From the NCBI GenBank assembly GCA_031417555.1, contig JANOVV010000029.1:12171-76170 (forward strand): a stretch of 64,000 bases of DNA. The letters run 5' to 3'. Every line of letters starts with the position of its first letter. Positions within the stretch are counted from its first letter, which is position 1. This DNA comes from JADKIH01 sp031417555 (GTDB taxonomy: Bacteria > Bacteroidota > Bacteroidia > AKYH767-A > 2013-40CM-41-45). The notes beneath the pieces were generated by a model that did no database searches, was not told the DNA's origin, and was given only the letters and a program-made list of their open reading frames with translations. Position numbers and translations under genes: made by a program. Positions 18,381 to 26,743 of this stretch are shown here, in pieces.

Positions 18381-19947
18381 TTAGGCAGAATACATTTTGT
18401 CTGGAATCAATAAATATTTTATGTATCAGATGTTCATAGCGCAATCCTTTTCCAAAAACCGGAGTCACAAAACCTGCCTTGGTTTTTATATCAAAAGCTG
18501 CTAATCCATGACCATACGGCGATATCCATAATACATCATAACCTAACCAATGACTTTCTGCCATACTTACAATTCGTGATGAAGCAATATTGTAGAAATC
18601 AAAATCACTATTAGCTACGCGGTTATAAAAAGTATTCAGTGTATTTATTGTAAAGTTTTTTTTATCAAGTATAAAAACGGTCTTATTAGTTCCTAAATAA
18701 ATTGTTCCGCGTGAATCTTTAAACAGCTTTGTCAGATTCAGTTTTTCATTTTGATAAAGAAAGCTTTTTTTTGCTGAAAGACGGCTGTTGAGAGCATTTA
18801 CAAATAATCCATCATTTGTTGCCACGTATAAGTTACTTTCATCTTCAAGAATATCATTTACAAGGTCTGTGGAAGTAAAATTGTCGTTTAGGTAATGAAC
18901 CTCAAACTGATTCAGCAAGGGGTCATAGACATCTACCCCCGAATCGGTACCCAGCCACATCCGGCCATCTTTATCTTTGTATATGCAACGAATAGTATTA
19001 TTACTTAAACTATTTTTATCAAGACGGTTTTTTGTAAAATGTTTAAGTTGCTTGTTAATAGGATTATATAAATACAATCCTTTTTTGCTTGTACCTATCC
19101 ACAACCATCCATTGTCATCTTCATTGATACAGGTAATTTCATTGCCGGAGTAATTAATATTTTTCTCCGATTCAAGAAATACAGATTCAAGAATATTTTT
19201 ATCGTTATCGTAAGTATGCAGCACATTGTCCCACGCACCAATCCAAATACGATTTTTACTATCACAAAAAATTGTATTAATGGTATGTGCCAGATAAGGA
19301 TATACACTTCGGTTTTGCGCGGAGAAACCGTAACCTGTTTCTTTTTTTATAATCAATGAATAGGCCCGGGTGCCGAAATACAACTTTTCGTTTTTATCTT
19401 CGGCGATAGTTTGAACAGCATAAACTTTTCTTAAGGAACCGGTATCCTGATTTTGATTGTTAAAATTTTCCCTCACATATTTTTTATTTGATAAATCAAT
19501 TTTTCCCCAACCTACTTCGTCTGTTGCAATCCAAAAATTGTTTTTAGAATCAATGAATAAATCATTAATGGATTTTATTTTTACATTTTTTTCAAAAAGC
19601 GGGTAGCGGGTAAAATTTTGGTTGGAAGAATTGAAGTTGCATAATCCGCCGTCGGTAACAATCCACTGCAATCCTGCTTTATCTTCTACTATTCGTTTGA
19701 TAATATTTCCCGGAATGGTTGACGAATTGCTTACATCGTACTTAAATGAAATAATATTTTTTGCATCGTAACGGTTAAGTCCAAAATCAGTTCCTATCCA
19801 GATAAATCCTTTTTGATCCTGAATAATTGTCTTAACACTGGTGCCTGATAAACCATTTACATTACTCAAATGCCAAAAACGCAAATCAGGTTGAGCATAA
19901 AGTGCCGAAAAAAATAAAAACGCTATACATGTGATGGCGTATCGCAT
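18250..19947 (-). CDS. Propeller/Y_Y_Y sensor histidine kinase, N-terminal part of a frameshifted gene
   Basis: A 565-codon frame starting with a signal peptide (MRYAITCIAFLFFSALYAQ) and carrying two-component-regulator propeller repeats: VKTIIQDQKGFIWIGTDFGLNRYD, IVEDKAGLQWIVTDGGL, IFCDSKNRIWIGAWDN, INEDDNGWLWIGTSKKGL, IYKDKDGRMWLGTDSGV and others. It ends in SNFFG at a TGA without Y_Y_Y, membrane or kinase parts, which are all encoded in the overlapping frame that follows. Two homopolymers lie in the overlap, five C (18310-18314, coding strand) and seven T (18256-18262). Loss of one base at either would fuse the frames. This may be a mutation, sequencing error, or slippage-controlled gene. 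As it stands the product would be a secreted propeller with no kinase. Confidence 0.8.
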   Translation of the reverse strand: MRYAITCIAFLFFSALYAQPDLRFWHLSNVNGLSGTSVKTIIQDQKGFIWIGTDFGLNRYDAKNIISFKYDVSNSSTIPGNIIKRIVEDKAGLQWIVTDGGLCNFNSSNQNFTRYPLFEKNVKIKSINDLFIDSKNNFWIATDEVGWGKIDLSNKKYVRENFNNQNQDTGSLRKVYAVQTIAEDKNEKLYFGTRAYSLIIKKETGYGFSAQNRSVYPYLAHTINTIFCDSKNRIWIGAWDNVLHTYDNDKNILESVFLESEKNINYSGNEITCINEDDNGWLWIGTSKKGLYLYNPINKQLKHFTKNRLDKNSLSNNTIRCIYKDKDGRMWLGTDSGVDVYDPLLNQFEVHYLNDNFTSTDLVNDILEDESNLYVATNDGLFVNALNSRLSAKKSFLYQNEKLNLTKLFKDSRGTIYLGTNKTVFILDKKNFTINTLNTFYNRVANSDFDFYNIASSRIVSMAESHWLGYDVLWISPYGHGLAAFDIKTKAGFVTPVFGKGLRYEHLIHKIFIDSRQNVFCLNGRNGISQNFVYANFVDSIFKLSPTKQKTIQVNFSPIRSNFFG

Positions 19948-19967
19948 TTTTCAAATATAATAAAAGA

Positions 19968-20069
19968 GTATCATGTATCATGACTGAAAACGTTTTAGCC
20001 GGGAATAGGTTGATTAAAAGCGGTTAACTCTATTTAGACATGCACATATTTAGTCATGATACTTGATAC
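19968..20069. repeat. Heptamer-repeat element with inverted ends (copy 2)
   Basis: The ends are near-perfect inverted repeats: the 18 nt at 19968-19985 (two GTATCAT heptamers plus GACT) match the inverse of 20052-20069 at 17 of 18 positions. The 66-bp interior is not related to that of copy 1. The element lies in the 300-bp gap between the divergent histidine kinase and the HYR protein, and is followed by a C-rich tract (20069-20087). The rest of the gap is AT-rich with nothing else recognised. Confidence 0.65.
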
Positions 20070-20247
20070 CCCCTCCCAACCTCCCCCAAAATAGGTAGAA
20101 GCAGACTCACCCTAAAGCGTGTTTGATGATGTTTATAATAGTGTAAAATTTACTTAAACATTATTGACAAAATACAAGAAATAAATATTGTACTTATAGA
20201 TATTTAAGAAGCTTCAAAAAAATTATTTATTATTTAATAATACTACT

Positions 20248-23200
20248 ATGAAAACTCCTTTTACAAATACAATGTTATGCAGGCAGATTGCAAAGATTAC
20301 AACATTAATATTGATATTGACTTTCAGTTTATTATTAAATATTAAAGCCCAGCCGCCCTGCAATGGAATTCCGCAACCGGGAACTATTATTGCATTCCAA
20401 AATCCTGTATGTCCGGGTGCTACATTTGGAATACTGTTAAACCCTGCGCAATCAGGAGTTACTTTCCTCTGGCATTCCTCTCCTGATGGCATCAACTTTA
20501 ACCCAATACCGGGCGCCATACAGCAACAGTTATCTACTTCTATTCTTCAGCCAACGTATTTCAGCTGCAGAGTAAGATGTACTCAGTCAGGCCAGATTGC
20601 ATTTACGCAACCTATCCTGATAACTTTGATTCAGCCAGTAATTAATTATCCATCAACTACAGTGCAATTGAATAATGGTGAATCGACTCATCCCGATAAT
20701 ACAGGTTATGTAACATTTACTACTGAATGTTGTTTAGGAACAGTGACTTATTCCGACGTCGTAACATCTAATTGTTGCCAAATCGTAATAACACGGACAT
20801 GGACAATCATTGATTGTTTTGGTGAGGGCACTACTTTCATTCAAACGATAACGGTATTACTAGATGTATCGGCTCCTGTGATTACATGCACTACTCTTCC
20901 ACCGGGAATGTGTAATGTAACCCCATCACCCTCGCCCACTACCGTAACAGTTTCTGATGAATGTCCGTTTGATTTATCAGTCAGTACTTCAGTTGCAGCC
21001 GGTACTTTACCTTGTGAAGTAATTACTACGTTTACATGGACAGCAACTGATCAATGCGGACATTCAGCTTCATGTACACAAACATCTTCAAACATTATGG
21101 ATACAGAAGCTCCAATAATTGTTTGTCCGCCACCTACTTCACTTCCATGCAATACTACTCCTACACCATCGGTTGGATTAATTAGTGCTACTGACAACTG
21201 CGGAACTCCGGAAATCGGATTGCTCAGCAGCAGTTCATCGACCTCCGGTTGTTTGGTTACTTATGTTTTTACATGGAGAGCGATAGATGGCTGTGGTAAT
21301 TTTGCAGATTGCAATCAGATACTTACTTCGATCCATGATTTAGTTCCTCCGGTGATTCACTGTCCGGATCCGGATACTCTTCCATGCAATACAACTCCTA
21401 CGCCGTCGCCTGCCCTGATTTCTGCTACCGATAATTGTGGTACACCAATGATATCTCTTCAAGGAACCAGTTCATCGACTTTAGGATGTGCAACGACTAC
21501 CATTTTTACATGGAGAGCAACGGATGCTTGTGGTAATTTTACGGATTGCGACCAGATCCTTGTTTCGATCTTTGATGAAATTTCACCAACCATTCAATGC
21601 CCTAATCCAGTCGCTCTGCCATGCAATACAACACCAATATCTTCTGCATCGGGAATTTCTGCCCAGGATAATTGTGGAACACCAACACTATTAAATACCG
21701 GAGTCACTGTTACAACGGACGGTTGTTTAAAGACTTTTGTATTTACTTGGCAAGCAACGGACGCTTGTGGAAATTTTGCAGCTTGCGATCAAATATACAC
21801 TTCAATATTCGACGTTATTGATCCATTTATTGAATGTCCGGAACCAGTTTTACTTCCTTGCAATACCACTCCGGTTCCGGACCCATCATTAATTACTGTC
21901 GCTGATAATTGTGGAACGCCATTCCTAACTCTTATCGGTACAGATATTTCTTCCATTGATTGTTTGAAAATATTTGAATTTACCTGGAGGGCAACGGACG
22001 ACTGCGGAAATTTTTCAGAATGTACACAGGTTTATTTTTCCGATTTTGATATTATCCCTCCTAAAATTATCTGTCCTGATCCCGATACACTTTGCAATGT
22101 AACGCCAACACCAAGTGTATCGTTAATTTCAGCAACGGACAATTGCGGGATTGTAGATATAACATTAGTTGGTACAACAACCTCTACGACAGGTTGTGTT
22201 ACCACCTATAATTTTACTTGGAAAGCAACCGATGATTGCGAGAATACAGCAACATGTGTTCAGGTTATATATGTTATCAATGATACTGATGATCCAGTAA
22301 TTAATGATTGTCCGAATCCTCAAAGCGTTCCTAATGATGAAGGACTTTGCGGAGCGTTTGTTTCATGGCCTCCACCAACAGCTACAGATAATTGTGGCTT
22401 GCGATCATTTACAAGTAATTATGCACCCAACAGTTTTTTCCCTGTTGGTACAACAACAGTTACTTATACAGCCATTGATCTTTGTGGAAACGTAACTACA
22501 TGTTCATTTAATATTTTAGTTGAGGATTTGGAACCTCCATGGAATATGCATTGTCCGGGAGTAATTATCAAGGACAATGACTTAGGAATATGTGGCGCAA
22601 TAGTAACTTGGACAGCTACTGCGACGGACAATTGTGGAGTTGCATCCATTGTAAGTGTTCCGGCATCCGGCAGTGAATTTCCTGTTGGAGTAACTCCCGT
22701 TATTGTTACGGCTACTGATATTTATGGAAACACCTGGACGTGTACATTCAATGTACATATAAATGATACAGAGAAACCGGTTTTTGAAAATTGCCCGCTT
22801 AGCACTACTAAATTTGCGAGTAACGGGTTTTGTATTGCTTTTGTTGATTGGCCGGAAATTGTTGTAACGGATAATTGTGCCTTGCAAGCAGTGGAACTAG
22901 TACCAAACTTCTTACATATTTATCCTGTAGGCATAACTCAGACCGTATACACAGCAACAGATATTTACGGAAATGTTGAAACATGTTCATTTAATGTAGA
23001 AGTTATTGATACTACTCGTCCAGTAATAAATAATTGTCCGGCCGACATTCGTGTAGATAATGAACCGGGTTTCTGTAAAGCTAAAGTTACCTGGGTAGAA
23101 CCAACTGCTACAGATGAATGCGCAGTCCTTTCTTTAACCAGTAATTTTAATTCAGGCGACGATTTTCCAGTAGGTGAATATCTTGTCATATATACAGCGA

Positions 23201-24342
23201 CAGATATTAATGGAAATATATCTACATGTAATTTTACAATTGATGTTGATGATGTTGAAAAACCATTTATTCTTTCTCATGATATTGTAACGTGTGATTC
23301 AGTTGTTTTTTATAATTTCTTTATGGATGATAATTGCAGCATTGACCGTTTTTCATACATTCCACCATCCGGTTCTGTTTTCCGTCCCGGAACAACAACG
23401 CAGGTTTATGTCGAAGCATGGGACCCACATAATAACAGAGAATTTAAATACTTTGATGTAACAGTTCTTGTTCCACCTTCAGTCATTGATTCTGTTATTC
23501 CTTCCGGTAATGAAATTTGTCTTGGTGATAGTATTACATTATCAGCTTACTTTGATACATTGGGAACCGGAGGAATTATAAAGGTGTATAAAGATTTCTG
23601 TGTTGAATCGTCGGTTGTTGACAGTGCTACAGCCATTGATAATTCCTGGTCAGTAAAAGTAAAACCAACTGCGACTGGTTTGGTAACTTATTTTTTCCGC
23701 ATCGAAGGATACTGTGATACTTCAGAATGTTTCCCTGTAAGTTTTATAGTTAATGCTTGTCCGGTAATATTAAATGCCCATATTTTTCTTGAAGGTTATT
23801 ATCTTGGAGGCGGATTAATGAACAACTGTTTAAATTTAACAGGAGGTTCAACAGATCCATTGGATGCAGATTCCATTTTCATCAGCGCCATGGATGCTAA
23901 TCCACCGTATGCTGAAGTTGATCGGCAGTTCGGAATATTAAAAATCAATGGAGATGTAATGGTGACTTTCGGCCCTGCTGTTGTTACAAATAATTCATAC
24001 TATCTAAAACTCAATCACCGGAATTCGATCGAAACCTGGAGTGCAGCTCCTGTGATGTTAACAACGACTACTGGGTATTCATTTTCTTCAGCAACATCAC
24101 AAGCCTTTAGCAGTAATGAAGCAGTAACATTTGATGCCTTATATGCTGCAATTTATACAGGTGATATAAATCAGGATGGTTCAGTGGATGGTTCCGATTT
24201 TTTGGATTTTGATATTGCTTCACAAGCAGGTGGAGGAGGATATCACGTTGCAGACTTCAATGGCGATTGTGCAGTAGATGGATCTGATTTTTTATTGTAT
24301 GATCCGAATGCGCAGAATGGAGTTGGGGCGGCGATACCTTAA
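20248..24342 (+). CDS. Giant secreted Cys-rich/HYR-repeat protein with GYYxGxGxM C-terminal module
   Basis: A 1364-residue exported protein (signal near residues 1-35, ending LLLNIKAQ). It has an Ig-like start (about 36-130), then about six Cys-rich repeats of about 76 residues with the pattern ITCP...LPCNTTP..SATDNCG...FTWRATDACGNF..C, then four HYR domains of about 82 residues (ATDNCG...FPVGTTTVTYTAIDLCGNVTTCSFNI). HYR domains are Ig-like folds linked to adhesion. The last about 190 residues (from LEGYYLGGGLM, about 1180) end in dockerin-like calcium-loop motifs GDINQDGSVDGSDF and GDCAVDGSDF. There is no YPNP-type T9SS domain. The same module closes the two giant proteins at 41538 and 45609, so it may be an alternative sorting or anchoring domain (inference). 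Confidence 0.82.
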   Translation: MKTPFTNTMLCRQIAKITTLILILTFSLLLNIKAQPPCNGIPQPGTIIAFQNPVCPGATFGILLNPAQSGVTFLWHSSPDGINFNPIPGAIQQQLSTSILQPTYFSCRVRCTQSGQIAFTQPILITLIQPVINYPSTTVQLNNGESTHPDNTGYVTFTTECCLGTVTYSDVVTSNCCQIVITRTWTIIDCFGEGTTFIQTITVLLDVSAPVITCTTLPPGMCNVTPSPSPTTVTVSDECPFDLSVSTSVAAGTLPCEVITTFTWTATDQCGHSASCTQTSSNIMDTEAPIIVCPPPTSLPCNTTPTPSVGLISATDNCGTPEIGLLSSSSSTSGCLVTYVFTWRAIDGCGNFADCNQILTSIHDLVPPVIHCPDPDTLPCNTTPTPSPALISATDNCGTPMISLQGTSSSTLGCATTTIFTWRATDACGNFTDCDQILVSIFDEISPTIQCPNPVALPCNTTPISSASGISAQDNCGTPTLLNTGVTVTTDGCLKTFVFTWQATDACGNFAACDQIYTSIFDVIDPFIECPEPVLLPCNTTPVPDPSLITVADNCGTPFLTLIGTDISSIDCLKIFEFTWRATDDCGNFSECTQVYFSDFDIIPPKIICPDPDTLCNVTPTPSVSLISATDNCGIVDITLVGTTTSTTGCVTTYNFTWKATDDCENTATCVQVIYVINDTDDPVINDCPNPQSVPNDEGLCGAFVSWPPPTATDNCGLRSFTSNYAPNSFFPVGTTTVTYTAIDLCGNVTTCSFNILVEDLEPPWNMHCPGVIIKDNDLGICGAIVTWTATATDNCGVASIVSVPASGSEFPVGVTPVIVTATDIYGNTWTCTFNVHINDTEKPVFENCPLSTTKFASNGFCIAFVDWPEIVVTDNCALQAVELVPNFLHIYPVGITQTVYTATDIYGNVETCSFNVEVIDTTRPVINNCPADIRVDNEPGFCKAKVTWVEPTATDECAVLSLTSNFNSGDDFPVGEYLVIYTATDINGNISTCNFTIDVDDVEKPFILSHDIVTCDSVVFYNFFMDDNCSIDRFSYIPPSGSVFRPGTTTQVYVEAWDPHNNREFKYFDVTVLVPPSVIDSVIPSGNEICLGDSITLSAYFDTLGTGGIIKVYKDFCVESSVVDSATAIDNSWSVKVKPTATGLVTYFFRIEGYCDTSECFPVSFIVNACPVILNAHIFLEGYYLGGGLMNNCLNLTGGSTDPLDADSIFISAMDANPPYAEVDRQFGILKINGDVMVTFGPAVVTNNSYYLKLNHRNSIETWSAAPVMLTTTTGYSFSSATSQAFSSNEAVTFDALYAAIYTGDINQDGSVDGSDFLDFDIASQAGGGGYHVADFNGDCAVDGSDFLLYDPNAQNGVGAAIP

Positions 24343-24345
24343 ATA

Positions 24346-24400
24346 AAATAAATTAAGAATATCAAGAAAATAAAATAATCATGATATTCTTAATTTATTT
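24346..24400. terminator. 19-bp perfect bidirectional hairpin
   Basis: Arms at 24346-24364 and 24382-24400 are perfectly complementary over 19 bp with a 17-nt loop. The stem is AT-rich, with A-rich and T-rich flanks, so it can act on both strands. It lies between the converging stop codons of the HYR protein and the small membrane protein and most likely terminates both. Confidence 0.75.
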
Positions 24401-24413
24401 TTAATTGTATTCT

Positions 24414-24941
24414 CTACTGAACCAATGTCGTTTTCTCTGTTAACATATGACTTGCTTCATCATTCTTTGTCTCTACCTGAAGGTTGTCAAATGATTTCAT
24501 ATAAGAATTCCTGCAGGTAATGATAATTTTATTTCCAAGCCGTATTAATGTTTGCCGGTAATCTATGTTAGGTACCATTGGATTGAAGTCTTTGATATAT
24601 TGATCAAATGATTTCATATCAGCGATTACAATCGAGTCCTGAACGAAATTCATTTCTCCCCAATACAATGATTCAAAAGCCGCTTTTGATTTTAAATAGT
24701 TTTCACTGTTGAAATCATCCATGTCGCTCTTATTTATTTCAGCACAGATAGTACCGATTGCCTGCGATGTTTTTAGATAGATATCTGATTGCTTTGACCA
24801 GAAGTCTCTCTTAAATTCCAAAGCAGATTTACTTTTCTGATCTTTTGAGAAGTTTGATACAGATATCATCAGACCTATGGCAGTAAGGATGATTCCAAAA
24901 AATGGCCCGAAGGATGTAATAAATTTTTCTAATTTTTCCAT
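24414..24941 (-). CDS. Small membrane-anchored protein of unknown function
   Basis: A 175-residue protein not recognised. One N-terminal hydrophobic helix (about 12-28, FFGIILTAIGLMISVSNF) is followed by a Lys-rich, mostly helical soluble part (SKDQKSKSALEFKRDFWSKQ ...). The helix is close to the N-terminus without a cleavage site, so an inner-membrane anchor with a cytoplasmic or periplasmic helical body is likely. It starts 7 nt after the stop of the lipocalin-like gene on the same strand and is very probably cotranscribed with it. Confidence 0.6.
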   Translation of the reverse strand: MEKLEKFITSFGPFFGIILTAIGLMISVSNFSKDQKSKSALEFKRDFWSKQSDIYLKTSQAIGTICAEINKSDMDDFNSENYLKSKAAFESLYWGEMNFVQDSIVIADMKSFDQYIKDFNPMVPNIDYRQTLIRLGNKIIITCRNSYMKSFDNLQVETKNDEASHMLTEKTTLVQ

Positions 24942-24948
24942 GGTAATA

Positions 24949-25341
24949 TTATTTTATCGGATTAAGTTTAATTTCATAATAACCGGATGTTTTAGTATCG
25001 ACAGCCTGGTGGGTAAGTTTAATATATTCATTTCCTTTTTTATCATAACTGATAATAAATTCATACGTCTGATTTCCGATTGAGAGAAACCAACGTATCT
25101 CATCGGCAGACTTCAATGACCACTTTTCATTTTTTATTAGTCCTTTCGTTGATTCAACTTTAACGGAATTGTTTTTGTTGAAAATAAATTTTTTCTCCGG
25201 GCGGTCTATATTAATTCCATTTACCATCCATGATTTTTCATTGTCTCCCGTAAGGAGTTTTTGTATTTTTTCTTTATTGTATTGTGCTTCGCACGCAATA
25301 ACTGCTAACTGGAATAGCAGCAAAATCAATATTCGTTTCAT
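24949..25341 (-). CDS. Small exported lipocalin-like protein, possible lipoprotein
   Basis: A 130-residue protein with an N-terminal export signal (MKRILILLLFQLAVIACEAQ). VIAC could serve as a lipobox, or cleavage may occur after AQ. The mature part has alternating strands (KSWMVNGINIDRPEKKFIF ... SVKVESTKG ... NEKWSLKSADEIRWFLSIG ... YEFIISYDKKGNEYIKL) of the sort seen in small lipocalin-like Bacteroidota proteins. No specific family can be assigned. It appears to be the first gene of a two-gene unit with the membrane protein downstream. Confidence 0.6.
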   Translation of the reverse strand: MKRILILLLFQLAVIACEAQYNKEKIQKLLTGDNEKSWMVNGINIDRPEKKFIFNKNNSVKVESTKGLIKNEKWSLKSADEIRWFLSIGNQTYEFIISYDKKGNEYIKLTHQAVDTKTSGYYEIKLNPIK

Positions 25342-25440
25342 AGTTTAGTGTTAATTTGGATATATTTATTGTTTTATCAAAGATCGCTAAATAAAAAGTA
25401 GTGATAATTTATTTTTTAAAAATAAAATCGAACTATTAAA

Positions 25441-25486
25441 TTATTTTTCTTTCTTTCTTTCTTTGAAGAAATGTGTTTATTCCCAT
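25441..25486 (+). repeat. Copy of the peptide-transporter leader with (CTTT)4 tract
   Basis: The string TTATTTTT, then four CTTT units (25449-25464), then GAAGAAA and TTATTCCCATGAA closely resembles the leader of the peptide transporter gene at 26705-26747, which has the same parts in the same order with two CTTT units. The ATG here opens only a seven-codon frame, so this is not a gene. The two copies lie 1.26 kb apart in direct orientation. Between 25342 and 25687 nothing else was recognised. Confidence 0.5.
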
Positions 25487-25687
25487 GAAGTTCATGATTA
25501 AGACATAAAACCAATAGAATAAGCAAATTCCAGAAAGGGAAGTAGTCAGTCGATAAATTTATCATCAATTATTTACGATAATTGACATCGAATCTAAATC
25601 TATAAATTATTAATATGCAGATCAAATAATTACAAAAGAATTGATAGTTGTCCGGTTATACTTACTTTACAAGTGCTACTTTAAGGA

Positions 25688-25842
25688 TGCAATTTAGGTG
25701 GTGGCAAAATGACACCGGGTTTGGTTAATATAGGTACTAACATTACTCCGGAGATTTGAATGGAGATGGATCCGTGGATGCAACCGATTTCCTTTATCTT
25801 GATCCTGATATTCAGTTTGGTGTTGGATCAGGAACATCTTAA
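25688..25842 (+). pseudogene. Remnant of the GYYxGxGxM/dockerin-like C-terminal module
   Basis: Two short stretches in different frames match the C-terminal module of the 1364-residue protein just upstream. At 25690-25743 the DNA reads NLGGGKMTPGLVNIGTN, like YYLGGGLM... at the module start. At 25744-25839 another frame reads YSGDLNGDGSVDATDF followed by LYLDPDIQFGVGSGTS and a stop, like the module's end (GSDFLLYDPNAQNGVG). The roughly 130 residues normally between them are missing. This is the scar of a deleted or decayed paralogue. A short in-frame start was not found. Confidence 0.7.
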
Positions 25843-25948
25843 TTAATATAGGCTTTAAAAGTTTGACCAAAATCCAGAAGCGATTTTCTTTTATTGCAAA
25901 CGATTTGATTTATTGAGGAAAATGCCCGAAATGGCACCAAGGAATTTC

Positions 25949-25980
25949 TTGCATTCAATTCAACGTTTTCCTTATCTTCG
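25949..25980 (+). promoter_or_regulatory. Probable promoter of the small lipoprotein gene
   Basis: TTG at 25949-25951 and TATCTTCG at 25973-25980 are 21 nt apart, close to the Bacteroidota sigma-A pattern of a TTG -33 box and a TAnnTTTG -7 box. The start codon of the lipoprotein gene follows 59 nt downstream. Confidence 0.5.
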
Positions 25981-26038
25981 CAGCTATATTAGACTTTGGC
26001 TAAAAATTCAAAACATAAATAATAAATATAATCCTTAA

Positions 26039-26353
26039 ATGAAAAAATTACTATTAATTGCCGGTGTTATTGGTTTTATTGCTCTTCAAGGGTGCGATAA
26101 TGATAAAAAGAAAGAATCAACAACTGATGTGAATACTACTGAGCAATCTCAAAATCAACCTGAAAATGTAAATTCTGACAGCAGCATTCAAACAATTGTT
26201 TCTCAACCTGCAGAAATTACAACTGTTCAGCCTTCAAATCCTGCAGTTCCGGTTACGACTCCACAGGTTGCCACTCCTCCTGGAATGAATCCTCCACACG
26301 GTGCACCCGGACATGACTGTGCTATTGCTGTTGGAGCACCTTTGAAAAAGTAA
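26039..26353 (+). CDS. Small Pro/Gln-rich lipoprotein with conserved HGAPGHDC tail
   Basis: A 104-residue lipoprotein: MKKLLLIAGVIGFIALQGC ends in a clear lipobox (LQGC, Cys19). The mature N-terminus is polar and Ser/Thr/Gln/Asn-rich with low complexity (about 20-80), followed by a Pro-rich stretch and a compact C-terminus, PPGMNPPHGAPGHDCAIAVGAPL. From memory of Bacteroidota proteins, an NPxHGxPGHxCxIxVGAPL tail recurs in otherwise dissimilar small proteins, and its His/Cys pattern could bind a metal; both points are unverified. A good promoter lies 59 nt upstream. No function is assigned. Confidence 0.75.
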   Translation: MKKLLLIAGVIGFIALQGCDNDKKKESTTDVNTTEQSQNQPENVNSDSSIQTIVSQPAEITTVQPSNPAVPVTTPQVATPPGMNPPHGAPGHDCAIAVGAPLKK

Positions 26354-26449
26354 ATGACTTGCAAAAAGGTTCTATTGCAATTAATTTTCTGTTTCAATTT
26401 TCAAACTTTTTTTGAAAAATTACTTCAGAAGAAATCTTCCATAACTTAA

Positions 26450-26660
26450 CAACATTGCCCTGTAGCTATCGGGGCTTTAATCCGCCTACGCTAAACGGTT
26501 ACTACATGATACGGTTACGAGAAGTGTAGCTTCGGCAGACGAGAAGCTGTTGGTTTTATTCCCTGCCTGCCCCGCCTTCCAAAGTACTTGTACGTAGGTC
26601 AGGTTGCTGCAAAGACGAACCGTTCATTACTATACACCGCTGCTTGCATTGGGGAGATTA
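26450..26660. other. GC-richer, structured intergenic segment
   Basis: Within the 390-bp gap between the lipoprotein and transporter genes, about 200 bp are clearly richer in G+C than the surroundings and have no coding frame. Short inverted repeats are visible, for example AGCTTC/GAAGCT around a seven-to-nine-base loop (about 26528-26548), and GGTTAC occurs twice within 25 bp. It could be a dispersed repeat or an unrecognised structured RNA. I cannot match it to a known RNA family. Confidence 0.35.
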
Positions 26661-26701
26661 ATTATTTTGGAGTATTAAAAACTTTTCAATAACAATAAAC
26701 C

Positions 26702-26733
26702 GGATTATTTTTCTTTCTTTGAAGAAAATAATC
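26702..26733 (+). promoter_or_regulatory. Hairpin over the translation start region of the peptide transporter
   Basis: The bases at 26702-26715 and 26721-26733 form a 13-bp stem with one bulged T around a short loop (GGATTATTTT pairs with AAAATAATCC). The stem ends 10 nt before the ATG at 26744, so it would cover the ribosome binding region in the mRNA. A control role is inference. Confidence 0.4.
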
Positions 26734-26743
26734 CCTTATTCCA

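Noticed and set aside
26450..26660. Possible tRNA or known riboswitch
   Set aside because: No cloverleaf, CCA end or recognisable aptamer core could be found on either strand.
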